Notes: generated by a model from the sequence alone, not told the origin. Shown: positions 7,967 through 17,321, counted from the first letter of the stretch. The stretch is 64,000 nt of DNA from Bacteroidetes bacterium HGW-Bacteroidetes-10 (GCA_002842695.1 PHDT01000007.1:62001-126000); one strand, 5' to 3'. Numbers and translations are program-made.

Positions 7967-9589
7967 ATGAAGAGAACTTTGGGAATAGTGACGCTGGTAG
8001 CTTTAATGCTCGTGTCACCCTTTCTAGGCGGGCAGTCTAAAGACTTTAAAACAGGGCAAAGTCTGGATATACAATTTTCTGTACTCAGAGAGCTTTCGCT
8101 TTTCTATGTAGACAGCATAAAAATTGACAAACTGGTTCAGACCGGCATTGACGCAATGCTGGAATCGCTTGATCCATACACAGTATATATTCCGGAAGAG
8201 GACGAAGAGAGTCTCGAGATGCTCACTACAGGTACATACGGCGGAATAGGAGCCTTAATCAAGAAGGTAGATGAGGGTATTGAAATTTCTGAGGTTTATG
8301 ACAACTCTCCCGCTGCAAAGGCGGGTATAGTTGCAGGTGATATCCTTCTCAGGGTAGACACCTCGTCAACAAAAGACCTTACTGTTGAGCAATGCTCTTC
8401 AAAAATGAAGGGCACTCCGGGAACCACCGTTGTATTTCTCATGAAGAGACTCCGCGGCGATAAAACGGAGGAGATAAAGATTACAAGAGAGCGAATCCAC
8501 TTCCCTGATGTACCTTACTGGGGCATGATAAGCGACACAGTTGGTTATATCCGCATTACCGGTTTTACGGTGGACGGCTCTAAGGATGTGAAAAGTGCGC
8601 TGGTAAATCTTAAGAATAATCAGGGTATGAAGAGGCTGGTTCTTGACCTCAGGGGCAATGGGGGCGGACTTCTTGACGAAGCTGTAAATATTGTTTCTCT
8701 CTTTGTACCGTCCGGAACCAAGGTTGTATCTGCTCTGGGCAAATACAAACAGACAGATGCTGCCTACTATACCAAGGAGGAGCCAGTAGATCTTAAACTG
8801 CCACTCATTGTTCTTGTAAATTCAGGTTCTGCCTCATCTGCCGAGATTGTGGCAGGTGCTCTTCAGGATCTGGACAGGGCAACCATCGCAGGAACAAGAA
8901 CATTTGGCAAGGGCCTTATTCAGTCAATAAGGGATGTGGGATACAACAACAAGATCAAACTTACTACAGCAAAATACTACACCCCAAGCGGCCGCTGTGT
9001 TCAGGCAATTGATTACAGTAACAGGAATGAAGATGGAAGTGTAGGAAGCATTCCTGACTCTCTGGTTAAATCATTTAAGACAAAACTTGGTCGTACTGTG
9101 TATGATGGCGGGGGAATTATTCCGGATGTGAAAATTGAACCTGAATCATACAGCCGTGTTTCATTGTCGCTTATATATTCAGATATAATAAGGGACTACT
9201 CTGTGCAATACTTCAAGAACAGAGAGAGTATAGCTGCTCCGGATAAATTTAATCTTACAGATGCAGAGTTTGAGGAGTTTGTAAAGTATGCCGCTAAAAG
9301 GGAGTTTGACCACAGAACTGCATCTGAGGTAGAGTATGACAAGCTTCTCTCAATTGCAAAGAGAGAGGGACTTATTGATGAGTTCTCGGATGAGATTAAA
9401 AAGCTTGAGTCAAAAATAAAACTGGATAAAGCAGGTGCAATCAAGAAGAACTCAGAGGAGATTAAGCATCTTCTTGAGGAGGAGATTTCAAGCAGATACT
9501 ATTATCAGAAAGGAAGATTACAAAGCATTGTAAGGAATGACAAGCAGCTTATGCAGGCCGCAAATGCCAGCCTTATAAAGAGCGAATAA
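7967..9589 (+). CDS. S41 family C-terminal processing peptidase
   Basis: A 540-residue exported protease of the tail-specific/CtpA family. It has an N-terminal signal or anchor (residues 1-22), a PDZ domain (about 85-165, with GIGALI, SPAAKAGI and GDILLRVD) and the S41 core. The Ser-Lys dyad is visible as GSASSAEIVAGAL (Ser near 290) and FGKGLIQS (Lys 315). The C-terminal 130 residues are helical and charged. Such proteases trim or degrade periplasmic proteins from a C-terminal tail. It opens a plus-strand run with comF, cdaA and mutS2. Confidence 0.92.
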   Translation: MKRTLGIVTLVALMLVSPFLGGQSKDFKTGQSLDIQFSVLRELSLFYVDSIKIDKLVQTGIDAMLESLDPYTVYIPEEDEESLEMLTTGTYGGIGALIKKVDEGIEISEVYDNSPAAKAGIVAGDILLRVDTSSTKDLTVEQCSSKMKGTPGTTVVFLMKRLRGDKTEEIKITRERIHFPDVPYWGMISDTVGYIRITGFTVDGSKDVKSALVNLKNNQGMKRLVLDLRGNGGGLLDEAVNIVSLFVPSGTKVVSALGKYKQTDAAYYTKEEPVDLKLPLIVLVNSGSASSAEIVAGALQDLDRATIAGTRTFGKGLIQSIRDVGYNNKIKLTTAKYYTPSGRCVQAIDYSNRNEDGSVGSIPDSLVKSFKTKLGRTVYDGGGIIPDVKIEPESYSRVSLSLIYSDIIRDYSVQYFKNRESIAAPDKFNLTDAEFEEFVKYAAKREFDHRTASEVEYDKLLSIAKREGLIDEFSDEIKKLESKIKLDKAGAIKKNSEEIKHLLEEEISSRYYYQKGRLQSIVRNDKQLMQAANASLIKSE

Positions 9590-9598
9590 ATTTTTAAA

Positions 9599-10276
9599 TT
9601 GAGGGAACTGGCAGACATATTGTTTCCCAGGATTTGTCCTGTGTGCGGAGTGGTGTTGAACGGAGCGGAGAGGGAGATTTGCCTTGGATGTCTGTCGTCA
9701 CTTCCGCTCACCTATTTCTGGACAAGAGAGGATAACCCTGCTGCAGAGCTGTTCTGGGGCAGGGTATATTTTAAGAAAGCTGCCTCTTTGTTCTTTTATA
9801 ACGAGGGTAGCCCATACAGGCACCTCATTCATAATTTCAAATACAAAGGCAGAAGAGAAGCTGGAGCAATGCTTGGCAGGATGCTGGGCAAAAGACTTCG
9901 TGAAAGTGGTCTCTTCTGTGATATTGATTATGTTGTAGCTGTTCCGCTTCACCCGCTTAAGCAGTGGATGAGAGGTTATAATCAGGCTGAGGTTATTGCT
10001 GAGGCAATAGCTGAGGAGCTTGGAACAAAAGTTCTGAAAGGTGCTCTGAGGCGAAACAGTTTTACGGCCACTCAGACTACAAAAAACGCCCAGGAGAGAT
10101 GGAGCAATGTTTCGGGTGTCTTTCGCATTGCCAGGAAGAGGAGTTTGGAGAATAAACATGTACTGCTTGTGGACGATGTACTCACCACCGGAGCAACGCT
10201 TGAGGCATGCGGGCACGCCCTTCTGGAGTCAGAAGGTTGTAAAGTGAGTGTTGCAACACTCGCGTTTGTTGAATAA
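9599..10276 (+). CDS. comF: ComF family phosphoribosyltransferase-like protein
   Basis: A 225-residue ComF homologue. The N-terminus has a four-cysteine zinc-ribbon-like motif (CPVCG and CLGC, residues 11-32). The C-terminal half is a type I phosphoribosyltransferase fold with the PRPP loop VLLVDDVLTTGATLE. ComF proteins are linked to DNA uptake and late competence, but the reaction is not settled. The start is a TTG at 9599, nine bases after the protease stop; no ATG gives the intact zinc motif. Confidence 0.88.
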   Translation: MRELADILFPRICPVCGVVLNGAEREICLGCLSSLPLTYFWTREDNPAAELFWGRVYFKKAASLFFYNEGSPYRHLIHNFKYKGRREAGAMLGRMLGKRLRESGLFCDIDYVVAVPLHPLKQWMRGYNQAEVIAEAIAEELGTKVLKGALRRNSFTATQTTKNAQERWSNVSGVFRIARKRSLENKHVLLVDDVLTTGATLEACGHALLESEGCKVSVATLAFVE

Positions 10277-10300
10277 TATTTTTTAAGTTTGTAGCAGATT

Positions 10301-11083
10301 ATGCTGGATTTCATTAAAATCGGATTTATAGACATACTGGATATTTTCCTGGTAGGATTGCTTATTTATCAGGCTTATAAGCTTATAAAAGGCACCGCTG
10401 CCATGAATATTTTCACCGGTATCATCGTTTTCTACTTTATCTGGATTGTTGTTAAAGCACTCCATATGGATCTGCTTGGTGCAATTCTGGGTCAGGTAAT
10501 AGGTGTTGGAGTTCTCGCTCTGATTATTCTTTTCCAGCAGGAGATCAGGCGGTTTCTGCTCAGACTTGGAACCAGGTATATGGATTCAAGGCAGCAGGTA
10601 AGACTGGTGAGAGCTTTCTTCGGTCAGCAGCAAAAAGGTATTTCGCTGGAGGTACTGGACGAAATTACCCTGGCCTGCAGGAGAATGGCCGAGACAAGAA
10701 CGGGTGCCCTCATTGTAATGGCCCGAAGTTCTTCACTCGAGTTTGTGGTCGAAACCGGAGACAGAATTGATGCTATTGTAAGCAGAAGACTTATAGAGAG
10801 TATTTTTTACAAGAATGCTCCGCTCCATGACGGAGCGATGATTATATACGGCCAAAAAATTGTTGCGGCCAGGTGCACACTGCCCATTACAGAGAATCCG
10901 CATATTCCGGCACATTACGGAATGAGGCACAGAGCTGCACTCGGTCTAACCGAGCAGAGTGACGCATCTGTAATTGTGGTATCTGAGCAGAGGGGCGAAA
11001 TCTCTTTTGTTTCTAACGGTGAGATAAAGACAATGAACAGCATAAACGAGCTACGACTGGCTATCGAAAATTCCTACAAGTAA
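10301..11083 (+). CDS. cdaA: Diadenylate cyclase CdaA
   Basis: A 260-residue membrane diadenylate cyclase that makes the second messenger c-di-AMP from two ATP. Three N-terminal hydrophobic helices (about 12-30, 36-54, 60-78) are followed by the DAC domain with its catalytic DGA (177-179) and RHR (209-211) motifs intact. Length matches the CdaA/TIGR00159 family. The partner regulator CdaR (YbbR) is not adjacent; the next gene, mutS2, starts three bases after the stop, indicating co-transcription. Confidence 0.93.
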   Translation: MLDFIKIGFIDILDIFLVGLLIYQAYKLIKGTAAMNIFTGIIVFYFIWIVVKALHMDLLGAILGQVIGVGVLALIILFQQEIRRFLLRLGTRYMDSRQQVRLVRAFFGQQQKGISLEVLDEITLACRRMAETRTGALIVMARSSSLEFVVETGDRIDAIVSRRLIESIFYKNAPLHDGAMIIYGQKIVAARCTLPITENPHIPAHYGMRHRAALGLTEQSDASVIVVSEQRGEISFVSNGEIKTMNSINELRLAIENSYK

Positions 11084-11086
11084 CCA

Positions 11087-13597
11087 ATGAGCAACCTCAA
11101 CAGACTTGAGCAAAAACTGGGCTTTGACAAAATAAGGTCAATGGTGGAGGCCGGATGCTCAACCCATGCCGCAAAGAGCCGCGCAGCTGAATTTCCCTTC
11201 ATGACCAGTGTGGGAAAAATTGAGTGGGAACTTTCGCTTGCAGATGAGATGAGGGTTATACAGATGCTCGAATCTTCATTTCCAAATGACGGCTATGTAG
11301 ATACCCTTCCGTTCCTCAGACAACTTGAGGCTGAGCACTATTACCTCGATGCTGGTGCAATGTTTCGTCTCAGGCAATCACTTGAGGCGATAGGGGCAAT
11401 TGTGCGTTTTTTCAAGAACAGCAAGGAGGGAAGCTATCCTGCTCTCAGAAAACTTGCGGGAGATGTAGTCAATTTTCCGGAGGTATCAAGAAGAATAGAT
11501 TCAATAGTAGATAAATACGGCGATATAAGAGATAACGCAAGCCCGGGGCTGGCACAGGTTCGTTCATCAATCAGGGAGAAGGAGAGCCAGATATCAAGAA
11601 GAGTTGCTGCCATTTTGAAAAAGGCGCAATCTGAGGGTCTTGCAGATGAAGATTCATCTGTTTCCGTAAGGGATGGTCGTATGCTGATTCCTGTTTCTGC
11701 TGCCAACAAAAGGAAGGTTCCCGGTTTTATTGTAGATGAATCGGCCTCAGGCAAAACGGTATTTATTGAACCAATGGAGATAGTGGACCTTAACAATCAG
11801 GTAAAGGAGCTTCATTTTGCCGAACAGCGGGAGATTCTGAAGATTTTGGTTGAGTTTTCTGACTTTCTGAGACCTTACCTTCCCGAGCTTATCGCATCTG
11901 CCGAATTCCTTGTGGAGATCGATTTCATCAGAGCCAAGGCGAGAGTTGGAATGGCAATGCAGGCGGGGAAGCCTGTTCTTTCTAATGAGAGGCAGATAAA
12001 TATTATAAGGGGGCGACACCCTATTCTTGAAAAGGCACTTAACAGGGAGGGCAAGGAGATTGTTCCGCTCACCCTTCAGCTTAACAGGGAGAAGAGAATT
12101 TTACTGATATCCGGTCCCAATGCGGGAGGAAAATCGGTTTGTCTGAAGACTGTGGGAATTCTTCAGTATATGTTGCAGACAGGGATGCTTGTTCCTGCAT
12201 CGGAGATTTCTGAATTTGGGATATTCGGGTCAATTTTTATTGATATAGGGGACGAACAGTCCATTGAAAATGACCTGAGCACATACAGCTCTCACCTAAC
12301 CAACATGAAGGATGTGCTGCTCAATGCAGATGACTCTGCGCTGGTGCTGGTAGATGAGTTTGGGGCAGGTACCGAGCCTACGGCAGGCGGTGCAATAGCA
12401 GAGGCGATACTGAGAGAGCTTGAGGAGAGGGGTTGTCTTGGGGTAATCACCACGCACTACAGTAATCTTAAGTTTTATGCCGGCTCCAGCAGAGGGGTCA
12501 TAAACGGAGGGATGCAATTTGATGTTCAGAATATCCGCCCGCTGTTTAAACTTGAAACCGGTGTTCCGGGCAGCTCTTTTGCATTCGAACTGGCAAGAAA
12601 AATAGGCCTTCCTCAGGAGGTTGTAAAATATGCAGAGGAGAGGGCAGGAGGTGAGTTTATTGACCTTGAGAAAAACCTCAAAAAGATTGCAAGAAACCGC
12701 AGGATGCTGGACGAAAAACTTGCCAGAATCAAAACGACGGACAAAACACTTGAGAATATAACTGAAAAATATCAGAAAGAGCTTGGCGATATTCAGGCAT
12801 TGCGCAAGAGTATTATTGCCGAGGCAAAGGAGGAGGCCAGGGCGCTTCTGGCAGAAGCCAACAGAAAAATTGAGACTACCATCCGGGAGATAAGGGAGAG
12901 TCAGGCAGAGAAGGAGAAGACAAAGGAGGCCAGAAAGGAGCTTGAGACATTTGGAAAAATTGCTCATGAGGAGAAGGAGAGTGCAAGTCAGGAGATGATT
13001 GCACGGAAAATGGAGCAGCTTAAGAGAAGAAAGGATAAGAGGGAGGAGCGAAAGGCAAATCAGGGCGGGGCCGGTCTGAAACCTGTTGTAAGGAGTGGGG
13101 ATAAAAGTTCAGAGAGTGTCAAAAACAGGGAGCTTGCTCCGGGTGACAAAGTGAAGGTGAAGGGAGGCGATCTTACCGGTGAGGTTCTCAGGATAGAGGG
13201 GAAGGATGTGAGTGTGGCCATTGGGAATATCATAAGCAAAATGCCTAAGGAGAGGCTGGAGAAGCTTACTGCAAATGAGTTCCGGGACATAGTGAGACCA
13301 CAGACAAAGAGTACATATAACTCATACGGAGTGTCAGACAGAAGGCTCAATTTCAAACCTTCAATTGATGTCAGGGGCCAGCGGGCAGACGAGGCTATGG
13401 AGATAGTCAGCAGGTTTATTGATGATGCAATTATGGTTGGAATGGGAGAGGTTAAGATACTTCACGGAAAGGGGAACGGGATTCTTATGAATGAGATTCG
13501 CAAATACCTTCGCACTGTACCTGGAGTAATCTCGGCAAAGGATGAACTTCTGGAGATGGGAGGTTCGGGTATAACGGTAGTAAAACTGGATTCTTAA
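11087..13597 (+). CDS. mutS2: Endonuclease MutS2
   Basis: An 836-residue MutS2. It has MutS-type core and clamp helices (1-320), an ATPase with Walker A GPNAGGKS (343-350) and Walker B LVDEFGAGTEP (420-430), a long charged coiled coil (about 520-660), a KOW-like linker near 690-730 and a C-terminal Smr nuclease domain (about 765-836) with DVRG and HGKGNG. MutS2 limits homologous recombination, and in some bacteria rescues collided ribosomes. Domains are complete and length is normal. Translationally close to cdaA (three-base gap). Confidence 0.95.
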   Translation: MSNLNRLEQKLGFDKIRSMVEAGCSTHAAKSRAAEFPFMTSVGKIEWELSLADEMRVIQMLESSFPNDGYVDTLPFLRQLEAEHYYLDAGAMFRLRQSLEAIGAIVRFFKNSKEGSYPALRKLAGDVVNFPEVSRRIDSIVDKYGDIRDNASPGLAQVRSSIREKESQISRRVAAILKKAQSEGLADEDSSVSVRDGRMLIPVSAANKRKVPGFIVDESASGKTVFIEPMEIVDLNNQVKELHFAEQREILKILVEFSDFLRPYLPELIASAEFLVEIDFIRAKARVGMAMQAGKPVLSNERQINIIRGRHPILEKALNREGKEIVPLTLQLNREKRILLISGPNAGGKSVCLKTVGILQYMLQTGMLVPASEISEFGIFGSIFIDIGDEQSIENDLSTYSSHLTNMKDVLLNADDSALVLVDEFGAGTEPTAGGAIAEAILRELEERGCLGVITTHYSNLKFYAGSSRGVINGGMQFDVQNIRPLFKLETGVPGSSFAFELARKIGLPQEVVKYAEERAGGEFIDLEKNLKKIARNRRMLDEKLARIKTTDKTLENITEKYQKELGDIQALRKSIIAEAKEEARALLAEANRKIETTIREIRESQAEKEKTKEARKELETFGKIAHEEKESASQEMIARKMEQLKRRKDKREERKANQGGAGLKPVVRSGDKSSESVKNRELAPGDKVKVKGGDLTGEVLRIEGKDVSVAIGNIISKMPKERLEKLTANEFRDIVRPQTKSTYNSYGVSDRRLNFKPSIDVRGQRADEAMEIVSRFIDDAIMVGMGEVKILHGKGNGILMNEIRKYLRTVPGVISAKDELLEMGGSGITVVKLDS

Positions 13598-13618
13598 ACG
13601 AAAAACTTATATCGCAAT

Positions 13619-14035
13619 ATGAGCAGAAAAATATTGATCATTGGGCTGGCTCTCATTATGACAGCGGCCGCAACAACAGGTTGCAGGGACCACGAGCAGG
13701 ATGTAACTATAAAGACAACGGAATTTCTGAAGGCATATTTTAATGCAGACTACGACTCGGCAGGGCAGTTTTGCACAGATTCCCTCAGAATGGAGCTGGC
13801 CGGAATGCTTGAAAGTTTCGATTCCCTTGATCCTTCAATTAAGGAGATGGTAAAGAAACAGGCTCAGGCTGTGACAACTGAGGTTATTTCGGTTGTTAAG
13901 AGCGAACAAAAGGATACTATTCTCGTTAAATACAAGGTGGTGCTGCCATCTTTCCCTTCGGGAGTGGATAATACTCTCTCTTTTGTTAAGCAAGACAAGG
14001 AGTGGAAGGTTGCGGAGCTGGGAAATAAGATTTAA
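13619..14035 (+). CDS. Small secreted lipoprotein, DUF4878-like
   Basis: A 138-residue protein with a lipoprotein signal: basic start, hydrophobic core, and a lipobox ending in TTGC at residue 22. The remaining 115 residues look like an NTF2-like fold: an initial helix (TTEFLKAYFNADYDSAGQF), a middle helix, then beta strands (TILVKYKVVLPSF and LSFVKQDKEWKVAEL). That pattern is seen in DUF4878 lipoproteins of unknown function. It starts 21 bases after mutS2 and is followed six bases later by the PHP gene, so it probably belongs to the same operon. Confidence 0.7.
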   Translation: MSRKILIIGLALIMTAAATTGCRDHEQDVTIKTTEFLKAYFNADYDSAGQFCTDSLRMELAGMLESFDSLDPSIKEMVKKQAQAVTTEVISVVKSEQKDTILVKYKVVLPSFPSGVDNTLSFVKQDKEWKVAELGNKI

Positions 14036-14041
14036 CAGACA

Positions 14042-14851
14042 TTGAGATTTTTTGACACACATACACACTGCGAGTTCTCTCCTGACGGGAGGATGACTAT
14101 GGAGGAGGCGGTCTCTGCCGCCACCAGGCTTGGTCTTGGAGGAATTGCCTTTACAGACCATTTTGATATTGATGCGCCCGGCGACAATGATCACTTCTCT
14201 TTCGACCCGGCAGAGCATCAGCAGAAAATTGACTCTCTGAGGGAGAAATCATCAATAGGGATTTTTAAGGGAATTGAACTGGGACTTCAGCCTACTGCAC
14301 TAGAGAGTGCAAAAAAGGCGGTTGCTCTCTTTGAGTTTGATACCATAATAGCTTCCGTCCATTTTATTGACGGGATTGATCCATATCATGGAGACTATTA
14401 CGGCGGAAGGGGTGAAATTGCTGCCTACAGCCGCTACCTTGAGACAATTTATGAGTGCATAAGCAATTACACAAACTTTGATATTCTGGGGCACTTCGAT
14501 TATATAGTAAGATACTCTCCATACAGGGACAAATGTCTCTCCATGAAACGCTACGGAGATTACCTTGAGCCGGTTCTTAAACAACTTGCCTATAACGGAC
14601 AGGCACTTGAGATCAATACCAATACCTACCGCACAAGAAACGGAATGACTCCGGTTCTGGATGAGGCTGTTTACAAACGCTTCCGGGAACTTGGTGGTGA
14701 ATTTGTGACTCTGGGCTCAGATGCTCACGAGACTTACAGGATTGCCGAGGGGCTCAGCGAGCTTCCTCCAATGCTTTACAGATGCGGTTTCAGGTACTTA
14801 ACTCATTTTGAGAAGAGAACCGCAAGGTGTGAAAAAATTGAGCTTACTTGA
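14042..14851 (+). CDS. PHP-domain phosphatase, candidate histidinol-phosphatase (HisJ/HisK type)
   Basis: A 269-residue PHP-family metal phosphoesterase. The full set of metal ligands is visible: D5, H7 and H9 (DTHTHC), D39-H40 (TDH), E79 (GIEL), H107 (SVH), H151 (GHFD) and D227/H229 (SDAH). Length and motif spacing match histidinol-phosphatases of the HisJ/HisK class. The his operon at 28-34.6 kb encodes every other step but no HAD-type phosphatase domain, so this protein is a plausible source of that activity. Start is TTG 14042. The 3' end overlaps the convergent small gene by eight bases. Confidence 0.8.
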   Translation: MRFFDTHTHCEFSPDGRMTMEEAVSAATRLGLGGIAFTDHFDIDAPGDNDHFSFDPAEHQQKIDSLREKSSIGIFKGIELGLQPTALESAKKAVALFEFDTIIASVHFIDGIDPYHGDYYGGRGEIAAYSRYLETIYECISNYTNFDILGHFDYIVRYSPYRDKCLSMKRYGDYLEPVLKQLAYNGQALEINTNTYRTRNGMTPVLDEAVYKRFRELGGEFVTLGSDAHETYRIAEGLSELPPMLYRCGFRYLTHFEKRTARCEKIELT

Positions 14852-15248
14852 TTCCTTTCCTCTTTTTGTAATCCCTGTATCTTCCGCTCACTTTCAGGTA
14901 ACGGATGAACTGCTCGTTATCGAGAATCTTCTCGAAAGCCTCTTCTGTCTTCATTGCCCATTTGATCTGAACAGCCCGGTAGCTCTCCATTGTCTGCATT
15001 CCGGCAGCTTTCATCTGATTTACCTCATTTGTAAGCCCAACAAAATTGAACTGAAGTACTGAGTCAACGAAAAAAAGCTGATGGTCTTTGAGATTCAAAT
15101 CTTTCTGAAGGCGGTCTGCCTGTTCCGACGCCATCTCAGTTGGTGTTTTCTGAGGTTGTTGTTCCTGATACTGAGCGAACAGATGAGTTGTTACAAATGT
15201 GAAGGAAACGATTAATAATATGACTTTACAGGCTTTCATAGCTTTCAT
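14844..15248 (-). CDS. Small exported protein of unknown function
   Basis: A 134-residue protein with a signal peptide (hydrophobic residues 8-24, cleavage near LFAQ-Y). The mature part is predicted helical, with a QADRLQKDLNLKDHQLFFVD segment and a basic C-terminus. The pattern of short helices loosely resembles Spy/CpxP-like periplasmic chaperones, but I cannot assign it. An alternative start, at the second methionine (15239), gives a leader of normal length, because the promoter element at 15256-15263 would place transcription start within a few bases of 15248. Confidence 0.7.
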   Translation of the reverse strand: MKAMKACKVILLIVSFTFVTTHLFAQYQEQQPQKTPTEMASEQADRLQKDLNLKDHQLFFVDSVLQFNFVGLTNEVNQMKAAGMQTMESYRAVQIKWAMKTEEAFEKILDNEQFIRYLKVSGRYRDYKKRKGIK

Positions 15249-15255
15249 TTTGATA

Positions 15256-15263
15256 CAAAAATA
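15256..15263 (-). promoter_or_regulatory. Bacteroidetes -7 promoter element for the small exported protein
   Basis: Minus-strand TATTTTTG (TAnnTTTG) only eight bases from the first possible ATG. A plus-strand element begins four bases away at 15268, so both promoters could hardly be occupied at once. Confidence 0.5.
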
Positions 15264-15267
15264 ATAC

Positions 15268-15275
15268 TATCTTTG
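15268..15275 (+). promoter_or_regulatory. Bacteroidetes -7 promoter element for the C69 dipeptidase
   Basis: TATCTTTG, exact TAnnTTTG. It lies three bases before an ATG at 15278 and 42 before the ATG at 15317; the latter is favoured as start because the former would be at or above the transcription start. Confidence 0.55.
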
Positions 15276-15316
15276 TAATGAATGGCAATGTAAACAAAAA
15301 TCAATCAGTAATTAAT

Positions 15317-17005
15317 ATGAAGAAATCAATTTTATCTGCTTTCGCACTTGCGGCGTTGCTTCTTATGCCCGGCAGAGGTGAGTCATGCACGAACCTGCTC
15401 ATCTCCAAAGGTGCAACAAAAGATGGTTCGGTAATGGTAACATACTCGGCAGACTCGCATCAGCTTTACGGCGAGCTCTACTTTAAAATGGCGAACTCTT
15501 TTGCTCCTGGTACAATGCTCAAGATATACGAATGGGATACAGGAAAATTCCTTGGTGAAATCCCTCAGGTTGCCAAAACTTACAATACTGTGGGCAACAT
15601 GAATGAACACCAGGTAATTATTACAGAGACGACATTTGGCGGACTTTCGCTTGATGACTCAACAGGAATAATGGATTATGGTTCCCTTATCTATGTAACT
15701 CTTCAGAGGGCAAAGAGCGCAAGGGAAGCTATCAGGATAATGACAGACCTGGTAAAAGAGTACGGATATTACTCTGCAGGTGAATCTTTCTCAGTTGCAG
15801 ACAAAAATGAAGTCTGGATTCTTGAGATGATAGGGAAGGGTGTTAAGATGGTTAACGGCAAAAATGCAAACAAAGGTGCTGTATGGGTAGCAGTCAGAAT
15901 TCCTGACGGATATGTTTCTGCTCACGCAAACCAGGCCAGAATCACTACTTTCTCAATGAATGATCCGGAAAATGTAATGTTTGCGCCGGATGTTATCAGC
16001 TTTGCCCGTGAAAACGGATATTACAAGGGATCAGATAAGGATTTCAGCTTTTCTGACACCTATGCACCACTTGATTTTGGTGCAATGAGAGGTTGCGAAG
16101 CTCGCGTTTGGGCTGCATTCAACATCATGGGTGGTGGAAAGATTGGTGAAAAACCATACACAGACTACCTCGACTATGCAATGGGACACAATGCAAAGAA
16201 CAGAATGCCTCTGTACATTAAACCTGCTCAGAAACTTACAGTTAAGATGGTTGCAGATGTAATGAGAGACCACTACGAAGGAACCGCTCTTGATATGACC
16301 AAAGATGCTGGTGCCGGCGGACACGCTCTTCCTTACCGCTGGAGGCCTATGGGTTTCTCTGTTGACGGAGTAAAATATACTAACGAAAGGGCTATTGGAA
16401 CACAGCAGACTGGTTTCTGGCTTCTGGGACAGGCCCGCAGCTGGCTTCCTGATGAAGTTGGAGGTATTTTCTGGTTTGGTGTTGATGCTGCAGCTACATC
16501 TGCACTCACTCCAATCTATTCAAGCTCACTGAGAGTTCCTGAATGTTTCAGGGTTGGAAACGGCAACATGACAACCTATTCTCCTACATCGGCCTTCTGG
16601 CTGTTCAACAGGGTTGCTCACTTTGCATACCTGATGTATGACCGGGTTGCTCCTGAAATCAAAAAGGTTGCAGACAAGCACGAACTCGATGCCATTGAGC
16701 GCACAGCTGCAATTGATGCTGCTGCTATGGAGCTTTACAAACAATCACCTGCTAAGGCCCGTGAGTTTCTTACAGACTACTCTGTTATGACTGCTCAGGA
16801 TCTCTTTAACAAGTGGACACTTCTTGACCAGCATCTTCTTGTTAAGTTTATGGATGGTAACATCAAGAAACAGGATGCAAACGGATGTTTCCTTGATAAC
16901 GGCAACGGCCGCAACATCCCTGCCTCACCTTCTCAGCCCGGCTATTCAGAAATCTGGAAACGCGCGGTAAAAGAGAGTGCAGGTGAGAGGCTGATGGTGA
17001 AATAA
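15317..17005 (+). CDS. Secreted C69 family dipeptidase (PepD-like)
   Basis: A 562-residue N-terminal-nucleophile dipeptidase. The signal peptide runs to about residue 21 (MKKSILSAFALAALLLMPG) and is followed by SCTNLL, whose cysteine is the family nucleophile exposed after processing. The C69 core continues through YSADSH, NEHQVIITETT and GESFSVADKNEVW. These enzymes cleave a wide range of dipeptides; export suggests periplasmic or surface peptide use. ATG 15317 gives a clean signal peptide; the frame is open to 15278. A strong terminator follows. Confidence 0.9.
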   Translation: MKKSILSAFALAALLLMPGRGESCTNLLISKGATKDGSVMVTYSADSHQLYGELYFKMANSFAPGTMLKIYEWDTGKFLGEIPQVAKTYNTVGNMNEHQVIITETTFGGLSLDDSTGIMDYGSLIYVTLQRAKSAREAIRIMTDLVKEYGYYSAGESFSVADKNEVWILEMIGKGVKMVNGKNANKGAVWVAVRIPDGYVSAHANQARITTFSMNDPENVMFAPDVISFARENGYYKGSDKDFSFSDTYAPLDFGAMRGCEARVWAAFNIMGGGKIGEKPYTDYLDYAMGHNAKNRMPLYIKPAQKLTVKMVADVMRDHYEGTALDMTKDAGAGGHALPYRWRPMGFSVDGVKYTNERAIGTQQTGFWLLGQARSWLPDEVGGIFWFGVDAAATSALTPIYSSSLRVPECFRVGNGNMTTYSPTSAFWLFNRVAHFAYLMYDRVAPEIKKVADKHELDAIERTAAIDAAAMELYKQSPAKAREFLTDYSVMTAQDLFNKWTLLDQHLLVKFMDGNIKKQDANGCFLDNGNGRNIPASPSQPGYSEIWKRAVKESAGERLMVK

Positions 17006-17056
17006 TCTGTCTGACATCCGGGATACAGCTAATACCGACAAACACGATAAACAAAT

Positions 17057-17084
17057 AAAAGGCGGCCAGTAGGGCCGCTTTTTT
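17057..17084 (+). terminator. Intrinsic terminator after the C69 dipeptidase
   Basis: A GCGGCC/GGCCGC stem (17062-17067 with 17073-17078), five-base loop AGTAG, then a run of six T. Upstream A residues can extend the stem. It lies 52 bases past the dipeptidase stop. Confidence 0.85.
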
Positions 17085-17120
17085 GTTACATGACAACATA
17101 CTATGCAATACGTAATTATG

Positions 17121-17249
17121 GCACATGTCAGCCTAATTTACAATGTGTTATATGTCAGCAATTTGTAATTTCTATTTCTAAATTTTTTGGAAAACCCGCA
17201 ATGCTAACCACTTGTGCTACAGGAATATGTAAATTAGGCTGACATGTGC
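17121..17249. repeat. 22-base perfect inverted repeat bounding a 129-base segment
   Basis: Positions 17121-17142 are the exact reverse complement of 17228-17249, enclosing 85 bases of AT-rich sequence. The left arm also shares the word ATGTCAGC with a nearby copy at 17152. The arrangement resembles the terminal repeats of a miniature transposable element, but no target-site duplication is obvious. Confidence 0.75.
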
Positions 17250-17321
17250 ATAAAGTTTTCCTCGAACATTTTTTCACCAAATCCAGATTAGCAAACAGTT
17301 TCCTAAGATTTCAGTTAACGA

